Program-made: the position numbers and the translations under genes | The notes under the pieces: generated by a model | Told to the model about the DNA's origin: nothing | Databases searched by the model: none | The model's input: only the letters and a program-made list of their open reading frames with translations | Shown here: positions 7,046 to 10,213 of the stretch, in pieces | Layout of the letters: each line of letters opens with the position of its first letter | How positions within the stretch are numbered: position 1 is the first letter of the stretch | DNA from: Acidimicrobiia bacterium | GTDB taxonomy: Bacteria; Actinomycetota; Acidimicrobiia; Spongiisociales; SHLN01 | NCBI GenBank assembly: GCA_030624805.1 | Contig: JAUXJL010000047.1 | Location: forward strand, 1 to 10,213 | Length of the DNA: 10,213 nt | Reading direction: 5' to 3'

Positions 7046-7122
7046 GGGGGTTGGCGAATCCGGCGTTCCTAAGGAGTTGCGTAGCAACTCCTTAGCCGGG
7101 CGAAGCCCGGCCGGGGACTGAC
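6989..7122. repeat. Four-hairpin palindromic element with C(GNA)G loops, closed by a 10-bp inverted repeat
   Basis: The outer arms are GTCAGTCCCC (6989-6998) and GGGGACTGAC (7113-7122), a perfect 10-bp inverted repeat. Inside are four hairpins. H1 has a 9-bp stem CCCCCCAGC/GCTGGGGGG with loop GAA (6995-7015). H2 has CTCGCC/GGCGAG with loop GGA (7025-7039), extended by TACC/GGTA across one G-G mismatch (7020-7044). H3 has a 12-bp stem CTAAGGAGTTGC/GCAACTCCTTAG with loop GTA (7069-7095). H4 has GCCGGGC/GCCCGGC with loop GAA (7095-7111). Every loop is GNA closed by C-G, the class known as unusually stable DNA mini-hairpins such as GCGAAGC. The C-run is shared by H1 and the outer arm, so these compete; GGGGGG at 7045-7050 is a further alternative partner. 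The element begins inside xdhD and ends three bases from the msrA stop. No transposase or clear target duplication is seen. It may be a REP-like or MITE-like repeat that protects or ends both convergent messages. Confidence 0.85.
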
Positions 7123-7125
7123 AAG

Positions 7126-7761
7126 CTACGCACCGTCCGGGTAGGAGACCTGACAGAAGCCGTGGTTGCAGTAGCCACCCGGGTTCTTGGCCAAATACTG
7201 CTGGTGATAATCCTCGGCGTAGTAGAAGTCCGGGGCGGGTTCGATTTCAGTGGTTATCGGGCCGAACCCCTGCTCGTCGAGCACCGACTGGTATTGATCG
7301 CGTGATCGCTTGGCCGTGTCCAACTGCTCGTCGCTGAAGGTGTAGATCGCCGACCGGTACTGGGTGCCGCGGTCGTTGCCCTGGCGCATACCCTGGGTGG
7401 GGTCATGCTGTTCCCAAAAGTCCTTGAGGAGGCGCTCGTAGCTGACTTGTTTGGGGTCAAAAACCACAAGTGCCACCTCAGCGTGCCCGGTGCGAGTGGT
7501 ACAAACCTCCTCGTAGGTCGGGTTGGGTGTGTACCCCCCCGCGTATCCGGCAGCCGTCGTATACACACCCGGTATCTGCCAGAAGATCCGCTCGGCACCC
7601 CAGAAACATCCCATGGCAAACATGGCCTGCTCGGTTCCTTCCGGAAACGGTGGATAAAGCGACGTGCCGTTCACGAAATGTACATCGCTTTCCGGCAGTG
7701 CTTCGCTTCGGCCGGCAAGGGCGTCCTCGGGCGGAATGATTTCATTCTTTGATCGAAACAT
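7126..7761 (-). CDS. msrA: Peptide methionine-(S)-sulfoxide reductase MsrA
   Basis: The product is 211 residues, very close to the 212 of E. coli MsrA, and should reduce methionine-S-sulfoxide in proteins with thioredoxin as reductant. The catalytic motif is GCFWG (51-55, nucleophile C52), followed by GYTPNPTYEEVC, TGHAE (91-95, with conserved E95), GNDRGTQYRSAIY (128-140) and YYAEDYHQQYL (180-190). Resolving cysteines are C198 and C203 in GYCNHGFC. The N-terminus also resembles the E. coli type. The start is ATG 7761 because AGGAGGT lies at 7768-7774, six bases upstream; a longer frame reaching 8100 would run opposite to ssnA and has no MsrA similarity. The gene lies in reverse orientation between xdhD and ssnA, its 3' end abutting the four-hairpin element, and is divergent from ssnA. 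No MsrB is in the window. Confidence 0.96.
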   Translation of the reverse strand: MFRSKNEIIPPEDALAGRSEALPESDVHFVNGTSLYPPFPEGTEQAMFAMGCFWGAERIFWQIPGVYTTAAGYAGGYTPNPTYEEVCTTRTGHAEVALVVFDPKQVSYERLLKDFWEQHDPTQGMRQGNDRGTQYRSAIYTFSDEQLDTAKRSRDQYQSVLDEQGFGPITTEIEPAPDFYYAEDYHQQYLAKNPGGYCNHGFCQVSYPDGA

Positions 7762-7862
7762 GCAGTGACCTCCTGGCAGGTGTAACGCTACTCGCACGCC
7801 CTCCGTTCCCGACTTTTGGGCCGGCCGAGTAGCTTGGGGTTGATGCCGCTGCTGGAGGATCG
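7762..7862. promoter_or_regulatory. Divergent msrA/ssnA control region with spaced 8-bp inverted repeat
   Basis: This 101-base gap must hold the promoters of both divergent genes. GCTACTCG at 7787-7794 is the exact reverse complement of CGAGTAGC at 7826-7833; the centres are 39 bases apart, so a dimeric or looping regulator could bind. A palindrome GGCCGGCC lies at 7819-7826. The msrA ribosome site is AGGAGGT (7768-7774) and that of ssnA is GGAGG (7854-7858). No strong -10/-35 pair was seen on either strand. By a rough count an 8-bp inverted repeat in a gap this size would arise by chance several percent of the time. Confidence 0.3.
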
Positions 7863-8885
7863 ATGAGCACAACCACCCCGGGCCTGGTGTGCGCACACCA
7901 CCATCTGTACTCCGAGCTTGCTCGCGGCATGCCCCCTCCCCCCGAAGTGGCCACCGATTTTCAGGGGATCCTCGATCAGATCTGGTGGCGGCTCGATACT
8001 GCCCTCGATCTGGAGATGATCCGCTGGTCGGCCATGCTGGGCGCGGTCGAAGCCCTCGAGTCTGGGACCACCGCCATAGTCGATCACCACGAATCACCAA
8101 ACGCCATCGAGGGGAGCCTCGATGTCATCGCCGACGCCTGCGCCGAAGTGGGCGTCCGGGTACTCACTGCCTACGGTATCACCGACCGCAACGGCCCAGA
8201 CGGCGCCAAGCGGGGTTTGAAGGAAAACGAACGGTTCATCAAGGCGGGAGGTCCGGGCTACGTCGGCATCCATGCCGCCTTCACCTGCACGGACGACTCG
8301 TTGCAGGCCGCCGCCGGGCTGGCCGAAGATCTCGGCGTCGGCGTTCACATCCACGTGGCGGAGGGCATCGGCGACGTTGACGCCCCCAGCCGCCTGAAGG
8401 GCCTCACTCGTGACAACTGGCTCATCAGCCACTGCGTTCATCTGCCAGACGACCACGAGCTATCGGGGACCATCTTGCACAACCCCCGATCCAACCTCAA
8501 CAACGGGGTGGGTTATGCCAACCCGGCCCGGTTCAGCAACCCCGTGGCGCTCGGCACTGATGGCATAGGCGCCAACGTGATCGAGTCGTTCCGGCTCGCC
8601 TACGTCATGCAGCGGTCGGTGGATGTGACCGCCGGGCCCGATCTCGCCTGGTCGTGGCTCGAGAACGGGTGGAAAATCATGCCTGAGGCACGCGGGGATG
8701 AGGTCACCTGGTCCTACGAGCCGATGGACCCGTGGCACATCGCGTTTACGCCTTCGATCCGGCCGCTCGAGGTCAAGGTGAACGACGAAGTGGTGTTCCA
8801 GGACGGAAGAACCACCCGGGTGGACGCCGACGAAGTACGGGCCAAGGCCCGGGAACAGGCATCCCGGCTGCACGCCCGCTTGTAA
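7863..8885 (+). CDS. ssnA: SsnA-like metal-dependent amidohydrolase, compact form
   Basis: The product is 340 residues and belongs to the amidohydrolase/deaminase group around E. coli SsnA (about 442 residues). The metal-site residues are in place: HxH at H12/H14 in VCAHHHLYSELARG, H164 with E167 in VHIHVAEG, H190 in ISHCVHL and D233 in ALGTDGIG. Further family marks are WWRLDTALD (41-49), VDHHESP (73-79) and HNPRSNLNN (206-214). Hydrolysis of an amino, imino or ring C-N bond is expected; the substrate is not known. The N-terminal 50-60 residues that normally form part of the beta-sandwich are absent, since the HxH lies at residue 12, and the C-terminal sandwich part is also shortened. GGAGG at 7854-7858 supports ATG 7863, and the divergent msrA start at 7761 leaves no room for the missing part. 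It is followed after 13 bases by the second ygfK, so the two are almost certainly one operon. Confidence 0.85.
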   Translation: MSTTTPGLVCAHHHLYSELARGMPPPPEVATDFQGILDQIWWRLDTALDLEMIRWSAMLGAVEALESGTTAIVDHHESPNAIEGSLDVIADACAEVGVRVLTAYGITDRNGPDGAKRGLKENERFIKAGGPGYVGIHAAFTCTDDSLQAAAGLAEDLGVGVHIHVAEGIGDVDAPSRLKGLTRDNWLISHCVHLPDDHELSGTILHNPRSNLNNGVGYANPARFSNPVALGTDGIGANVIESFRLAYVMQRSVDVTAGPDLAWSWLENGWKIMPEARGDEVTWSYEPMDPWHIAFTPSIRPLEVKVNDEVVFQDGRTTRVDADEVRAKAREQASRLHARL

Positions 8886-8898
8886 AAAAGGAAGGCCG

Positions 8899-10213
8899 AT
8901 GTCAGACCGGTTTCACCTCATTTCGATGGAGCAGCTCACCGACTGGGTGTTCGATGAGCTCGAGACCAAGAACGCGTTGTTCGGAGTCCCGGAATCGGCC
9001 TGGTTCGTTCCCAAGCCGGAAGACAAGTTCCGGATCAAGAAATATGGGGTGGAGCTGGAGACACCCCTGGGAGTGGCGGCCGGCCCGCATTCCCAGATGG
9101 CCCAGAACATCATCATGTCATGGCTGGTTGGTGCCCGGTTCATAGAGCTCAAGACTGTCCAGACACTCGACGAGCTCGACGTCAACAAGCCGTGTATCGA
9201 CATCCAGGACGAGGGCTACAACGTCGAGTGGTCTCAGGAACTGAGGATTTTCGAATCACTCGACGAGTACCTGCGGGCCTGGGTGCTGATCCATGCGCTC
9301 CACCACAAGTTCGGCTTCCCCGGTGAGCGGCCCGGAATGATCTTCAACATGAGCGTTGGCTACAACCTCGAAGGCATGCTCAAACCGAACGTACAGTGGT
9401 TCTTCGACACAATGGCCGACGCCTCCGCCTACCTGCCCGGCCAGGTCGACATCGTGGCCGAGCGCTATCCGCCGGTTCGCGAAATCGACATCCCTGCTCA
9501 ACTGTCGGACACCATCACACTTTCGACGATGCACGGGTGCCCGCCCGACGAGATCGAAAAGATCATGGTTTACCTGCTCGAAGAGCGGAACCTCCACGCT
9601 TCGGTCAAGCTCAACCCGACACTGCTGGGTGCCGACCGGGTGCGGTCGATCGTCAACGACCAGTTGGGATTCGATGACATCCCAATCCCCGACGAAGCTT
9701 TCGGCCACGACCTCATGTATGTGGACGCGGTGCCGATGCTGCACAGCCTTCGCCGGGTGGCTCGCGCCCAGGACCGCACCTTCGGCGTCAAGCTCACAAA
9801 TACTCTCGAGGTGAACAACTGGCGCCCGATCTTCGACCGTGATGACATGATGTATCTCTCGGGCCGGGCCCTCCACCCGGTAACGAGCAACCTCGGCCTG
9901 CGAATCTCCGAGCAATTCCACGGTGACCTCCTCATGTCCTTCGCAGGCGGGGTCGATTGCTTCAATGTTTCGGACCTGTTGCGTTCGGGGATGCGAACGG
10001 TCACCACCTGCAGCGACATTCTCAAGTCGGGCGGGTACCTACGAATGCTCCAATATGTCGAGAACCTGGCTGAGGCTATGGAAGAGGCGGGAGCGTCCGA
10101 CATGGAAGACTTCATCGCCCGGTCTGCCGTCGGCGAGGATGGGTTCCACGAGTTCGCCCCCATGTTGCGGTTGGCGGCATTGTCAGACAGCGGGTTGGCC
10201 TTGTCGCGCCAGG
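8899..10213 (+). CDS. ygfK: YgfK-like oxidoreductase, N-terminal DHOD-like part (3' end outside window)
   Basis: Open from ATG 8899 to the window end, 438 residues visible. The start is supported by AAGGAAGG at 8888-8895. The sequence follows E. coli YgfK closely: an N-terminal FGVPESAWFVP (27-37), TPLGVAAGPHSQMAQNI, FIELKTVQTLDELDVNKPCID, FNMSVGYNLEG, LSTMHGCPPDEIEKI, VKLNPTLLG, FGVKLTNTLEVNN, MYLSGRALHP and a SGGYLRM stretch near the end. This is the DHOD-like barrel. In E. coli YgfK it is followed by a GltD-like FAD/NAD(P)H module and a ferredoxin, but the window stops before that point, so full length is unknown. It keeps the SGRAL motif that the short copy at 1136-2926 has lost. It is the second gene of an ssnA-ygfK operon. 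The likely role is NAD(P)H-linked reduction or electron transfer in purine or N-heterocycle breakdown. Confidence 0.88.
   Translation, partial: MSDRFHLISMEQLTDWVFDELETKNALFGVPESAWFVPKPEDKFRIKKYGVELETPLGVAAGPHSQMAQNIIMSWLVGARFIELKTVQTLDELDVNKPCIDIQDEGYNVEWSQELRIFESLDEYLRAWVLIHALHHKFGFPGERPGMIFNMSVGYNLEGMLKPNVQWFFDTMADASAYLPGQVDIVAERYPPVREIDIPAQLSDTITLSTMHGCPPDEIEKIMVYLLEERNLHASVKLNPTLLGADRVRSIVNDQLGFDDIPIPDEAFGHDLMYVDAVPMLHSLRRVARAQDRTFGVKLTNTLEVNNWRPIFDRDDMMYLSGRALHPVTSNLGLRISEQFHGDLLMSFAGGVDCFNVSDLLRSGMRTVTTCSDILKSGGYLRMLQYVENLAEAMEEAGASDMEDFIARSAVGEDGFHEFAPMLRLAALSDSGLALSRQ

Noticed and set aside
6989..7122. CRISPR array or integron attachment site
   Set aside because: No regularly spaced identical direct repeats. 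The unit is four different inverted repeats in a row, and no integrase or core site was recognised.
6989..7122. Ordinary intrinsic terminator between xdhD and msrA
   Set aside because: None of the four hairpins is followed by a T-tract in either direction, so standard rho-independent termination is not supported, though a role at the mRNA 3' end remains possible.
7762..8100. N-terminal extension of msrA to give a 324-residue protein
   Set aside because: The extra part runs opposite to the conserved start of ssnA, has no MsrA similarity and lacks a ribosome site, whereas AGGAGGT precedes ATG 7761.

Overview
The window reads as high-GC bacterial chromosome, most likely from an actinobacterium. 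The Acidimicrobiia are my best guess, from codon use, strong GGAGG-type ribosome sites, and the style of the FG-GAP surface protein and the glycine-rich membrane protein. No rRNA, tRNA, CRISPR or transposase gene was seen. Lineage is inference only.

Layout. (1) 1-374: C-terminal end of a secreted or surface FG-GAP/VCBS-repeat protein, cut by the window edge. (2) 470-1120 (+): small five-helix membrane protein of unknown role. (3) 1136-2926 (-): a short YgfK-like protein, with a DHOD-like domain joined directly to a two-cluster ferredoxin. (4) 3081-4058 (-): aspartate carbamoyltransferase (PyrB), upstream of the short YgfK on the same strand, with a terminator-like hairpin in its leader. (5) 4418-7045 (+): molybdenum hydroxylase of the selenium-dependent xanthine dehydrogenase (XdhD) type. 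(6) 6989-7122: a compact palindromic element of four hairpins, all with C(GNA)G loops, enclosed by a 10-bp inverted repeat. It overlaps the 3' end of xdhD and stops just short of msrA. (7) 7126-7761 (-): peptide methionine sulfoxide reductase A. (8) 7863-8885 (+): SsnA-like amidohydrolase without the usual N-terminal domain. (9) 8899 to the window end (+): a second YgfK homologue, partial, 13 bases after ssnA.

How they fit together. XdhD, SsnA and YgfK are the trio that travels with selenium-dependent molybdenum hydroxylases. In E. coli they lie in the ygfK-ssnA-xdhD region, and related gene sets that also hold a carbamoyltransferase (YgeW) and a hydantoinase have been linked to anaerobic purine or urate breakdown. 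I infer a purine or N-heterocycle catabolic locus: hydroxylation by XdhD, hydrolytic deamination or ring opening by SsnA, and reduction or electron transfer by the YgfK proteins. The PyrB gene could be ordinary pyrimidine biosynthesis or could take the carbamoyltransferase place in this set. The selenium genes (selD, yqeB, yqeC), an FAD subunit and a hydantoinase are not in the window.

The most notable points are the two divergent YgfK paralogues (one lacking the internal flavin/NAD(P)H reductase module), the compact SsnA, the four-hairpin element that supplies the last 18 codons of xdhD, and msrA lodged in reverse orientation inside the cluster.
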